DNA of 64,000 nucleotides from a bacterium. GTDB taxonomy: Bacteria > Orphanbacterota > Orphanbacteria > Orphanbacterales > Orphanbacteraceae. The stretch is taken from positions 124,001-188,000 of the forward strand of contig JALGYY010000009.1 in the NCBI GenBank assembly GCA_025782575.1, read 5' to 3'. How positions within the stretch are numbered: the first letter of the stretch is position 1; each line of letters begins with the position of its first letter. The position numbers were made by a program, and so were the translations under genes. The notes under the pieces are model-generated. The model saw only the letters and a program-made list of their open reading frames with translations, was not told the origin of the DNA and did not search any database. Below, piece after piece: positions 18,612 to 26,502 of the stretch.

Positions 18612-20084
18612 TTAGGATATCGACGATGTTTCCGCGGTTGCCGCCTTGCAGGCGATCAGATCTTCCGCCGCGGCTCTGAGGATTTTCCCCACCGCCTGAA
18701 AAGCCTGTTCCGTACGGCCCTCATAGCGGATGCGGGCAGTTCCGTCCTCCCTGCCCAGATAGAAGACACCCCAACCGTCATCCAGAGTGATGCGTACGGC
18801 GTGCGTGTGATCCTCTCGAATCGAGCGAATCGGTAAACCGAGGTCCTTTTGCTCCCGAAGCCGGTCGGCCACAGCATTCAGAATCGGACCGTCACTATCG
18901 AGCGGGATCACCTTTTCGGGTGAAACATACCGGTCGGCTTGAGGAAGCAGGCTACGGATGCTCACCATTTCAGAACGATCTTTCCGAGCCCGTGCGAGGA
19001 GTTCAACGAGCCGGAGGGAAGCGTAGGTCCCATCGTCAAATCCGAGATACCGGTCGGCGAAGTGATAGTGCCCCTCAGCGTCACCGGCAAATAGAACCTG
19101 GCCAGTCCGGATCGCTTCCATCATTGACCGGTGGCCGGGCGGGAGATGGACCAGAGTACCGCCTCGTCTTGCGAGAGCTTCTTCGAGTCTGTCAGTCGTT
19201 CGGAGATCACAGGCAACCCGAACACCGGGATGGTGATCGGCCATCGATTGGGCAAAGAGAAGCATCAAGTGGTCCGGTCTCACGGCCTCCCCTTGATTAT
19301 CGACGATGCGCAGGCGATCCCCATCGCCATCGAAGATCACACCGAAATCGGCCCTCGCCGCCCGGACCGTCTGCCCGAGTTCACGGAGCGCCGCCGGATC
19401 TGACGGATCGTAGAGACTGGCTCGATCGGCCGCTTCCAGAGAGCAACGGAGTCGAAGTACGCGACATCCGATTCGCGTAAGTGCCTGCGGCGCTGTGAGT
19501 GCCGCCACACCGTTACCGCCGGCCACTACCACATGAATCGGTTTAGATCCCATCCACTTCTGCGCGGGTTCGAATTCGCGTTGCATCGATCGTAGATAGT
19601 CGGGCACCATGTTCAGATAGGTCACTTCGCCTATCATGGGGAGCAGGTCACGCCTGCCGATATGCCTGCTGTTCGCCAGGATTTCGTCCAGGAGATTTTT
19701 CTCGAGAGGCTGCCGGCCTATGTACAGCCTTGCCCCGTTCCAACCGGCCGGCCTGTGACTCCCGGTGAGGGAGATAGCCCCTTCCGTCTTCAAATGAAAA
19801 GCTGAAAAATTGACGAGCGGCGATGGCGCCATGCCGAGATTTAAAACGTTGATCCCTTCGGCGCAGAGGCCGCGTACAAGAGCGTTCTGCAGATCCCACG
19901 AACTGGGCCGCGCGTCAAAACCCAGAACGACCCGCCGCTTGGTGCCGCTCTTCCCGTCGAATATCCTGTTCACGAGGATGCCGTATGCACGGCCCAGGCG
20001 AACGAGGTAGTCCGGCGTGAAAGCCACTTCGTACAATCCGCGCACTTCGTGGCCGTCCGTAATGAGTTTGTATGGTTCCTGCAT
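18612..20084 (-). CDS. Alpha-D-phosphohexomutase family protein with altered substrate loop
   Basis: The 490-residue protein follows the phosphomannomutase/phosphoglucomutase plan. The phosphoserine loop is SLTGSHRPAGWNG with Ser109, where most relatives have SHNP. The metal loop DGDGDR is intact at about 253-258. The third, sugar-binding loop, normally GExSGH, reads GDAEGH at 334-339, so the glutamate and serine that contact sugar hydroxyls are changed. The fourth, phosphate-binding region lies near the C-terminus (SIREDHTHAVRITLDDGWG). The enzyme should interconvert sugar 1- and 6-phosphates, but the loop changes suggest another substrate or reduced activity (inference). I chose ATG 20084 (MQEPYKL) because GCGAGG precedes it. 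It is divergent from the ferredoxin gene. Confidence 0.85.
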   Translation of the reverse strand: MQEPYKLITDGHEVRGLYEVAFTPDYLVRLGRAYGILVNRIFDGKSGTKRRVVLGFDARPSSWDLQNALVRGLCAEGINVLNLGMAPSPLVNFSAFHLKTEGAISLTGSHRPAGWNGARLYIGRQPLEKNLLDEILANSRHIGRRDLLPMIGEVTYLNMVPDYLRSMQREFEPAQKWMGSKPIHVVVAGGNGVAALTAPQALTRIGCRVLRLRCSLEAADRASLYDPSDPAALRELGQTVRAARADFGVIFDGDGDRLRIVDNQGEAVRPDHLMLLFAQSMADHHPGVRVACDLRTTDRLEEALARRGGTLVHLPPGHRSMMEAIRTGQVLFAGDAEGHYHFADRYLGFDDGTYASLRLVELLARARKDRSEMVSIRSLLPQADRYVSPEKVIPLDSDGPILNAVADRLREQKDLGLPIRSIREDHTHAVRITLDDGWGVFYLGREDGTARIRYEGRTEQAFQAVGKILRAAAEDLIACKAATAETSSIS

Positions 20085-20267
20085 GATCGAACCTCGCCTG
20101 CCCGGCATCGGGCTTCGTTGGTCCGAGGTTCGGCTTTGTCAGTATGAGGCTTGAATCAAAAGCGGGGCGGCCGGCAGGGCGCCGCTCTTTCGGGGGCCCG
20201 GCTCCGCAAGTCACCGGCCCGTTGCGGTTCAGTCGCTCTCCGGTTACCTTCCTACGAGAGGATCACC

Positions 20268-20651
20268 ATGGAAGAGAGTGAGAATACCAAACGAATCGTC
20301 ATTCGATTCCTGCCATCCGATCGGGAAGTCGAAATCGAAAAGGGGACGGATCTGCTCACTGCCGCCCTCGAAAACGATGTTCCCATCGCCACGCAGTGTA
20401 AGGGAAACGCTCGCTGCGGATGTTGTCTGATCGAGATTATTGAGGGCTCGAATAATCTCAACAAGATCGGTATTGACGAGCGGGATTACCTGCCGCGGAA
20501 GGAAATGCGTCTCGCCTGCCGCGCCCGCGCGTATGGCCCGGTCACCGTTCGTTGCGTGCAGGACCCGGAAGCCATCACCAAAAACCGATCGACCCGCCTA
20601 CGGAAAGATTCCGAGTTCGAGGTAGGTGGTCCCGACCTTCTTGATTGCTGA
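20268..20651 (+). CDS. 2Fe-2S ferredoxin
   Basis: This 127-residue protein has a plant/adrenodoxin-like 2Fe-2S fold. The ligands follow the C-x5-C-x2-C pattern in CKGNARCGCC, with the fourth cysteine in MRLACRARAYG about 36 residues later. The region before it (IRFLPSDREVEIEKGTDLLTAALE) is the usual beta-grasp lead-in. It should be a cytosolic one-electron carrier. The extra cysteine in RCGCC is unusual. The start is ATG 20268, with GAGAGG upstream at good spacing; the open frame before it is not family-like. Its 3' end overlaps the convergent glutamate dehydrogenase gene by 54 bases. The physiological partner is unknown. Confidence 0.88.
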   Translation: MEESENTKRIVIRFLPSDREVEIEKGTDLLTAALENDVPIATQCKGNARCGCCLIEIIEGSNNLNKIGIDERDYLPRKEMRLACRARAYGPVTVRCVQDPEAITKNRSTRLRKDSEFEVGGPDLLDC

Positions 20652-22031
20652 TACATAGGCTGCTGTCCGCAGATCTTTGATAGCCTTGTTTCGGTTTCGG
20701 ATATGGCGAATCTCGTTGTACGCGTCGACCATTGTCTGTTCGAGGCCGGAGTAGACAAGATCGTGCTCCCCCACTCCGCGCATTAACGTTTCCTTCGTTT
20801 TGCTCGGGTATTTGTGTCCTGTCAACGCCTCGGTGGCGTTCAGCAGATTGCTGCGCTGAAACTCGCCTACCCGCTTTTCGAGTCTACCGAACCGCATGTG
20901 AGAGAGGTTCTTGCTCCATTCGAAATAGGAAACGGTCACCCCCCCCGCGTTCAGGAAGATGTCGGGAACAATGAGAGCACCCTTCTTGTTGAGGTAATCC
21001 TCGGCCTCAGAGGTGGTCGGGCCGTTCGCCGCCTCCGCTATGATCTTTGCGCGGATCCTCTTCATGTTGCTTCGGTTGATCTGGGCCTCGAGCGCGGAAG
21101 GGATCAGTATGTCGCAATTCACCTGGAGGCAGTCCGTTCCTTTGGGAGTGCTCTTGCAGCCGGGAAACGCCTGAATCGATTTGTGCCGTTTCTTCCACTT
21201 CATCAGTTTGTTGATATCGATACCATTGGGATTGTGGATCGTACCGTCCCACTCGCCGATCGCGACGATTCTGGCGCCGTCTTCCTCGAAGAGAGTGCAG
21301 GCTGCATGATAGCCCACATTGCCGAGACCCTGGATCGAGATAGTCTTCCCTTCCAGTGATCCTGATAGACCCAGTTTCTGCATGTCCTTCTGATGACGGA
21401 ACACCTCGCGGAGCGCATACACAACGCCGAGACCGGTCGCTTCACGGCGACCGCGGATTCCTCCCTGGCTGAGTGGCTTCCCGGTGGTGCAGGCGAGGTT
21501 ATCGAGACCGCCCGGATGAAACGTATCGTAGGTATCCGCAATCCAGCTCATTTCCCGCTCACCCGTTCCGTAGTCGGGAGCGGGGACATTCGTACCGGGC
21601 CCGATGAAGTCTTTCTTGATGAGTTCGGTGGTGTAGCGCCGGGTGATCCTCTCGAGCTGTTCCGCATTGTAGTCACGGGGACGGAGCTTGATGCCCCCCT
21701 TGGAGCCTCCGAACGGAACGTTCACGATCGCGCACTTGTAAGTCATGAGGGCGGCAAGCGCCATTACCTCATCCTGCGTTACCATGGAGCTGTAACGGAT
21801 ACCGCCTTTCAGCGGCTTTTTGTGATGAGAGTGTTCCGCTCGCCATGCTTCAAAAATCTTGTAGTTCCTCCCGATTTTTACGGGAAACTGAACGTAGTAA
21901 ACGTTGCTGCAGACTTTGATCTGCTCCAGCAGACCTGATGGTAACTTGACGTGTCGCGCCGCCTTATCGAACTGGCGTTGCACAGTGTGATTCAGATTGA
22001 GATCTTCTTTGGCTCGGGTTCTGGAGGCCAA
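20598..22031 (-). CDS. gdhA: Glu/Leu/Phe/Val dehydrogenase family, probable glutamate dehydrogenase
   Basis: The predicted 477-residue enzyme catalyses reversible oxidative deamination of an amino acid, most likely glutamate to 2-oxoglutarate. The dimerisation domain carries the substrate and catalytic lysines in KPLKGGIRY, MTYKCAIVNVPFGGSKGG and PAPDYGTGEREM. The Rossmann domain carries IQGLGNVGYHAA and AEAANGPTT. I place the start at a TTG (22031): the coding frame continues upstream to 22349 without a suitable ATG, but GAGGAGG lies 8 bases before this TTG, and the next residues (ASRTRAKEDLNLNH) begin the family-like region. The C-terminus has an extra Arg/Lys-rich segment (HIRNRNKAIKDLRTAA). 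No regulator is adjacent. NAD or NADP preference cannot be read reliably. Confidence 0.9.
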   Translation of the reverse strand: MASRTRAKEDLNLNHTVQRQFDKAARHVKLPSGLLEQIKVCSNVYYVQFPVKIGRNYKIFEAWRAEHSHHKKPLKGGIRYSSMVTQDEVMALAALMTYKCAIVNVPFGGSKGGIKLRPRDYNAEQLERITRRYTTELIKKDFIGPGTNVPAPDYGTGEREMSWIADTYDTFHPGGLDNLACTTGKPLSQGGIRGRREATGLGVVYALREVFRHQKDMQKLGLSGSLEGKTISIQGLGNVGYHAACTLFEEDGARIVAIGEWDGTIHNPNGIDINKLMKWKKRHKSIQAFPGCKSTPKGTDCLQVNCDILIPSALEAQINRSNMKRIRAKIIAEAANGPTTSEAEDYLNKKGALIVPDIFLNAGGVTVSYFEWSKNLSHMRFGRLEKRVGEFQRSNLLNATEALTGHKYPSKTKETLMRGVGEHDLVYSGLEQTMVDAYNEIRHIRNRNKAIKDLRTAAYVSAIKKVGTTYLELGIFP

Positions 22032-22203
22032 GGGTGTTTCCTCCTCACTAAGCTGGCGCGAGAAGGCGCCGGGTTTGATTCGCTGCAGCGATGGAGACCC
22101 GCCCACGTTACGGAAGAACAGGCGGGGCACCGTGCCTGGGGAATCGAGTGTAGGCGGGAGGGGGTGGGGAGTCAATAGTATGGCCCGGGCAAGGGAATGA
22201 GCT

Positions 22204-22710
22204 ATGATAGGTGCTATGAGCGGCGAATCTCCGGATGATCTCCACGAAATCCTGACTGAGCTTGGCACGCGTCTCCGCGCGACCAGGATGCGACTGGTGC
22301 TGGCCGAGTCCTGCACCGGCGGCGGCATCGCCCATGCAGTCACCTGCATGGCGGGATGCTCCGACTGGTTCGATCGGGCGTATGTTACCTATTCCGACAA
22401 AGCGAAATCTGACATGTTGGGGGTCGAGAGCAAGACGATTGTCAGGTTCGGCGCGGTGAGCGAGGAGACGGTGATCGAGATGGCAAGGAAAGCGCTCGAC
22501 CGGAGCGGGACAGATCTGGCGATCGCTGTCAGCGGGATCGCCGGGCCGGGAGGGGGGGCGCCGGATAAGCCGGTCGGTACCGTCTGTTTCGCATGGGCAG
22601 GAAGAGAAGGTGAAAGTCGTGCGGAGACTGTGCACTTCGATGGGAACCGGGCTGAAGTTCGGGCCGCTTCCGTGAAGCACGCCCTTCGCGGATTGCTGGC
22701 CATGCTCTAG
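22204..22710 (+). CDS. pncC: Nicotinamide-nucleotide amidase (PncC/CinA C-terminal family)
   Basis: This 168-residue protein corresponds to the stand-alone CinA C-terminal domain. It shows the catalytic serine region LAESCTGGGIAH, the YSDKAKSDMLGV segment and SGIAGPGGGAPDKPVGTV, all diagnostic of NMN deamidases. The enzyme converts nicotinamide mononucleotide to nicotinic acid mononucleotide in the pyridine nucleotide cycle, recycling NMN released by NAD-dependent DNA ligase. The N-terminal COG1058 domain of full CinA is absent. The gene is transcribed divergently from gdhA and is followed four bases later by a long perfect palindrome. Its position next to the transhydrogenase genes is suggestive but may be chance. 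Confidence 0.92.
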   Translation: MIGAMSGESPDDLHEILTELGTRLRATRMRLVLAESCTGGGIAHAVTCMAGCSDWFDRAYVTYSDKAKSDMLGVESKTIVRFGAVSEETVIEMARKALDRSGTDLAIAVSGIAGPGGGAPDKPVGTVCFAWAGREGESRAETVHFDGNRAEVRAASVKHALRGLLAML

Positions 22711-22713
22711 CCA

Positions 22714-22800
22714 CCCCCTTTAGTTCTGGGGACACAATACTTAATTCCCCCCAACCATTTTGGCGGGAATTAAGTATTGTGTCCCCAGAACTAAAGGGGG
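22714..22800. repeat. Perfect palindrome, REP/MITE-like element copy 1
   Basis: Two 36-base arms (22714-22749 and 22765-22800) are exact inverted copies around a 15-base centre. The arm begins CCCCCTTTAGTTCTGGG and contains GGGGACACAATACTTAA. A diverged second copy with the same core lies at 58474-58541. Both sit at gene ends. This looks like a dispersed palindromic element such as a REP-type sequence or a MITE moved in trans. No transposase is in the window. It could also end pncC transcription, but the long AT-rich arms and absence of a terminal T-run make that secondary. Confidence 0.8.
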
Positions 22801-22821
22801 ACCTCCCGCCGGAGATCCCCC
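22796..22821 (-). terminator. Possible terminator of the transhydrogenase operon
   Basis: GGGGGACCTCC (22796-22806) can pair with GGAGATCCCCC (22811-22821) across a CGCC loop with one C-A mismatch. Read on the minus strand, the stem follows pntB and is followed by TTTAGTT. It shares its CCCCC arm with the outer end of the palindromic element, so the two structures are mutually exclusive. Confidence 0.45.
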
Positions 22822-22853
22822 TGTCAGCATTCATCAAAATTCGAAGGTTCTCT

Positions 22854-24257
22854 TTACGAGTCCTTTATCGCCGCCACAAGATCGAGCATGTTCTTCTTCG
22901 CATCGCCGAAGAACATGAGAGTATTGTCCGCGGCAAAGAGCGGGTTCGGGATGCCTGCAAAACCCGGGCTCAGGCTTCGCTTGACGATCACGACTGTCCG
23001 CGCCTTGTCAGCATCGAGAATCGGCATGCCGGCGATCGGACTGTTGGGGTCATCCCGCGCCACGGGATTGACGACATCATTGGCGCCGAGCACGATAGCC
23101 ACGTCGCACTGCTGGAATGCCGGGTTGACAACGTCCATCTCCACAAGTTCGTCATAGGGGATGTCCGCTTCGGCGAGAAGTACATTCATGTGACCGGGCA
23201 TCCGACCTGCGACCGGATGGATCGCGTACTTTACATCAGTACCGTTCGCCTTGAGCAGGTTCGATAGATCCCGCACCGTATGCTGTGCCTGGGCGACGGC
23301 GAGGCCGTAACCGGGGACGATGATCACGGAGCTTGCGCCGTCGAGCATCATCGCGACCTCCTCGGCCGACGTCGTCTTGATCCGACCTTCGTAGATCTCG
23401 TCCGCTCCCGGCATGGACGACTGGGCGCTGTCTCCCCACGTACCGAAGAGGACGTTGGCGAGTGATCGGTTCATCGCCTTGCACATGATCATCGTGAGTA
23501 TGATTCCGGATGCACCGACGAGCGAACCGGCGATGATGAGCACCGTGTTATTGAGAACGAAGCCGGTCGCTGCCGCTGCGATTCCGGAGTATGAGTTCAG
23601 CAGCGCGACGACTACCGGCATGTCCGCTCCGCCGATCGGAATCACCGCGAGAACGCCGAGGATGGCGGCGGCCGCCATCAGGATCCAGTAGTTCTGGATG
23701 TTGCCGGGATCCATGACGATCATGACGATGAGTGCCAGACAGGCAAGCGCGAACAGGATCTTCACGATTTGAGCGCCCGGATAAGTAACGACGCCGGTGG
23801 AAACCAGGCCGCGTAGCTTGCCGAATGCGATCATCGATCCGGTGAATGTCACCATACCGATCAGGCCCGATGTGCCGGCGGCGATCGTGAACTGCGCGAC
23901 GGGGATAGCTCCGATCGATCCCCCGCCGGCAAACTTGACGAGCTCCGCGCCGGCGACGAGTGATGAAGCGATCCCGCCGAAGCCATTGAACATGGCGACA
24001 AGCTCAGGCATGGCGGTCATCTCGATCTTGGCGGCGAGAATGGCACCAACCAACGCCCCGACAGCAAGTCCGGCGATGATCCATTCAAAGGTGAGAACGT
24101 GCTGGTCGAACAGCGTCACCACGAGTGCGATCAGCATACCTGTAGCGCCGAGGCGATTGCCCCGCACTGCCGTTTTCGGGTGAGTCAGTCCCTTCAGACC
24201 CATGATGAAGAGGACCGAAGCGACCAGATAAGCAAGAGGAATCAGTATCTCGTTCAC
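22854..24257 (-). CDS. pntB: NAD(P) transhydrogenase subunit beta
   Basis: The 467-residue protein has eight or nine transmembrane helices in the first 260 residues (domain II). The NADP(H)-binding domain III follows, with VIIVPGYGLAVAQAQH, KYAIHPVAGRMPGHMNVLLAEA, VVLGANDVVNP and KRSLSPGFAGI, all strongly conserved in PntB. The complex couples hydride transfer from NADH to NADP+ with proton entry, supplying NADPH. It is the last gene of pntAA-pntAB-pntB; four bases separate it from pntAB. This three-gene split is common in bacteria where the alpha subunit is divided in two. Length and motifs look intact. Confidence 0.96.
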   Translation of the reverse strand: MNEILIPLAYLVASVLFIMGLKGLTHPKTAVRGNRLGATGMLIALVVTLFDQHVLTFEWIIAGLAVGALVGAILAAKIEMTAMPELVAMFNGFGGIASSLVAGAELVKFAGGGSIGAIPVAQFTIAAGTSGLIGMVTFTGSMIAFGKLRGLVSTGVVTYPGAQIVKILFALACLALIVMIVMDPGNIQNYWILMAAAAILGVLAVIPIGGADMPVVVALLNSYSGIAAAATGFVLNNTVLIIAGSLVGASGIILTMIMCKAMNRSLANVLFGTWGDSAQSSMPGADEIYEGRIKTTSAEEVAMMLDGASSVIIVPGYGLAVAQAQHTVRDLSNLLKANGTDVKYAIHPVAGRMPGHMNVLLAEADIPYDELVEMDVVNPAFQQCDVAIVLGANDVVNPVARDDPNSPIAGMPILDADKARTVVIVKRSLSPGFAGIPNPLFAADNTLMFFGDAKKNMLDLVAAIKDS

Positions 24258-24261
24258 TGGA

Positions 24262-24540
24262 TTAGTCCTTCTTCTTGAACATCTCGAGCATACGGTTGGT
24301 CACCATGAATCCACCCACCACATTGAGGGTGGCGAAAAGCACGGCAAGGAACCCGAGTATGGTTGTGATCTGATTGTGATCTGATCCGGCTGAAAGCAGA
24401 GCGCCGATAATCGTAATGCCCGAGATCGCATTTGATCCCGACATGAGCGGCGTGTGTAAGGTCGGAGGCACCTTTGTAATAATCTCGAAGCCGACAAAGA
24501 TCGCGAGAACGAAGACGGTAAGTAACAAGAGAAGTTCCAT
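24262..24540 (-). CDS. pntAB: NAD(P) transhydrogenase subunit alpha, membrane part
   Basis: This 92-residue protein carries three membrane helices and corresponds to the C-terminal membrane part of the E. coli PntA chain. The diagnostic stretch is VPPTLHTPLMSGSNAISGI, followed by ILGFLAVLFATLNVVGGFMVT and a basic end MFKKKD. It forms part of the proton channel with PntB. The gene is spaced two bases from pntAA upstream and four bases from pntB downstream, so all three are surely one transcript. Confidence 0.96.
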   Translation of the reverse strand: MELLLLLTVFVLAIFVGFEIITKVPPTLHTPLMSGSNAISGITIIGALLSAGSDHNQITTILGFLAVLFATLNVVGGFMVTNRMLEMFKKKD

Positions 24541-24542
24541 GC

Positions 24543-25709
24543 TCAGGCACCCCCTCCCGATTCCTTCGCCATCGCGTCGAGCACCATGGGATTAACCACT
24601 TCACCGTCTTTCGCGACCAGCGAGCCGGCGGTGATCTCATCTTCCATGTCGAGGGTGATCTCCCCCTCTTTGACGAGATGCAGAAGAAACGTCTGAATGT
24701 TTTTCGAATACATCTGGCTGGCGTGATAAGGCAGATCGGACGGCAGGTTTACGGCGCCTACGATCTGTACCCCGTATTTGACAACAGTCTCGCCCGCCAC
24801 CGTGAGAGCGCAGTTCCCCCCCTTTTCGGCGGCGAGATCGACAATGACCGAACCCGGACGCATCCCCTTGACCACGTCTTCCTGGATGAGAACCGGCGAC
24901 TTCTTGCCTGGTACGGCGGCGGTCGTAATCACAACGTCAGCAGCGCGAATATGATCCGCCATGAGATCCGCCTGCATCTTCTTCTGCTCTTCGGTAAGTT
25001 CTCTGGCGTATCCTCCTGCGTCTTCCGAGTCGTCCGTTCCGAGATCGAGCTCGACAAACCGGCCGCCGAGTGACTGTACCTGCTCCTTGACTGCCGGTCG
25101 GACATCGAAGGCCTCCACAACGGCTCCGAGTCTCTTCGAGGTGGCGATCGCCTGAAGCCCCGCCACCCCCGCTCCCAGGACGAATACCTTGGCCGGTGAC
25201 ACCGTTCCTGCGGCGGTCATGAACATGGGAAAGAACTTCGGCAGTTTGGTAGCGCCGATCAGTACGGAGAGATATCCGGCAACAGTCGCCATCGAGGAGA
25301 GCACATCCATGCTCTGGGCGCGCGTAATTCGGGGCATCAGTTCCATTGCGAACACATTCGCCTTCGTCTCGGCGAGTTGTTTCATGATGGCTGTCTGAGC
25401 GAGCGGGTCAAGTGTGGCGATCAGGTACTGTCCGGCCCGGAGCATCCTCACATCGGCCTGGCCCGCCTCCGGATTCGCGCCGGGGCCGCGCACCTGCACG
25501 ATAATATCTGACTCGGCGAAGATCGCCTGGCGATCGAGGATCTTCGCGCCTTTCTCTTTGTACTCTTCGTCGGAAAAGCCGGCGGCGGTTCCTGCACCCG
25601 CTTCGATGGCAACTTCGAGTCCCGCTTTCTGAAGCGGGCCGAGGGTCGAAGGGATCAGGCCTACACGTCGCTCCCCCGGAAACGTCTCTTTGGGAACTCC
25701 GATTTTCAC
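24543..25709 (-). CDS. pntAA: NAD(P) transhydrogenase subunit alpha, NAD(H)-binding part
   Basis: The 388-residue soluble protein begins MKIGVPKETFPGERRVGLIP, the typical alanine dehydrogenase/PntA N-terminus. The NAD-binding motif VFVLGAGVAGLQAIATSKRLGAVVEAFDVRP is present (quoted in part: GAGVAGLQAIAT), as is the mobile-loop region with DLGTDDSEDAGGYARELTEE. VDLAAEKGGNCALT is also characteristic. It binds NADH in domain I of the transhydrogenase. It is the first gene of the operon; the 114-base gap upstream (25710-25823) should hold the promoter. Nothing is missing relative to the family. Confidence 0.96.
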   Translation of the reverse strand: MKIGVPKETFPGERRVGLIPSTLGPLQKAGLEVAIEAGAGTAAGFSDEEYKEKGAKILDRQAIFAESDIIVQVRGPGANPEAGQADVRMLRAGQYLIATLDPLAQTAIMKQLAETKANVFAMELMPRITRAQSMDVLSSMATVAGYLSVLIGATKLPKFFPMFMTAAGTVSPAKVFVLGAGVAGLQAIATSKRLGAVVEAFDVRPAVKEQVQSLGGRFVELDLGTDDSEDAGGYARELTEEQKKMQADLMADHIRAADVVITTAAVPGKKSPVLIQEDVVKGMRPGSVIVDLAAEKGGNCALTVAGETVVKYGVQIVGAVNLPSDLPYHASQMYSKNIQTFLLHLVKEGEITLDMEDEITAGSLVAKDGEVVNPMVLDAMAKESGGGA

Positions 25710-25823
25710 AGCGGTCCTTCCTAGTTGAGGCCGAATGGATGGATCATGGTCACGGAGAATATCGAAGGGAGTGTGGTCCCCGTCAACCCCGAAACGACTA
25801 CTTGTGAATGACCCGGCGCTCTC

Positions 25824-26477
25824 CTAGGAAGCGACGGCGGACTTCAGCATATCCATGAACGGCTCACGAATGTCGAGAATGACCTTTTCGGGCCCCACAC
25901 CTTTGAAGAACCAGGGACCGCCGGGACCTTCGATGATTCCCCCCAGAAGCCGCCAGTCGGACTCGTTATAACTTCGTGCGCCGCCGGGCATGGAGCTTAC
26001 ATAACGGCCTTTCACCTCGATTGTGTGGATCTTCAGTTGACCGGCCTCAAACGAATCGCGATCGGCCTGATCCCACGAATCCGAGCCGTCTGCCATCTGG
26101 AACTGGCCCGCCCAGCGTCGCAGGTTGGCCTCGATTCCACCCCCTCCGCCAGTGCCGAAGTGGAACAGAATGACTTCCCCTTCCTCATTACCGGGCAGGC
26201 CGTATTCGGCGATCCGCATGCGGGATGACGGGGTCTTGGACGTCCAGCCGTCGGGAAGCGCGTAGGCGAGACCCACGTGAGACTCCATTCCTTCCGGGAC
26301 GGGTGTCGCTACCGGCGCCGTCTTCTTGGCCGTCGGATGATCTGAAGCTGGTGGAGTATCCGTCTTCGATTGATCCCCGGTGCTCTCCTCTTTGCTGCCG
26401 CAACCGGCAGTCAATAAGGCGATGGCAAAGCAGCCGACTACAAGAAAGGACAGGGGGAATCTCTTGGTATGTTTCAT
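25824..26477 (-). CDS. Putative lipoprotein of unknown function
   Basis: This 217-residue protein has a clear lipoprotein signal (FAIALLTAGCGSKEE, lipobox Cys near residue 26). A Ser/Thr/Pro-rich linker (about 27-60) follows, and then a globular domain of about 150 residues. That domain contains YALPDGWTSKTPSSRMRIAEY, EVILFHFGTGGGGGIEANLRRWAGQF and a DIREPFMDMLKS end. The pattern (a protein fragment judged by GWT, FHFG and NLRRWAGQF) resembles uncharacterised lipoproteins of other bacteria; I cannot name a function. ATG 26477 is preceded by GAGGAG at good spacing. It lies 25 bases downstream of the M20 gene's end and may be co-transcribed with it. Confidence 0.8.
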   Translation of the reverse strand: MKHTKRFPLSFLVVGCFAIALLTAGCGSKEESTGDQSKTDTPPASDHPTAKKTAPVATPVPEGMESHVGLAYALPDGWTSKTPSSRMRIAEYGLPGNEEGEVILFHFGTGGGGGIEANLRRWAGQFQMADGSDSWDQADRDSFEAGQLKIHTIEVKGRYVSSMPGGARSYNESDWRLLGGIIEGPGGPWFFKGVGPEKVILDIREPFMDMLKSAVAS

Positions 26478-26502
26478 TTCGGTCTCCTCTATTCGAAAGG
26501 GC

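Noticed and set aside
22032-22349. 106-residue N-terminal extension of glutamate dehydrogenase
   Set aside because: It is Pro/Arg/Ser-rich, runs antisense to pncC and lies upstream of a strong ribosome binding site with TTG.
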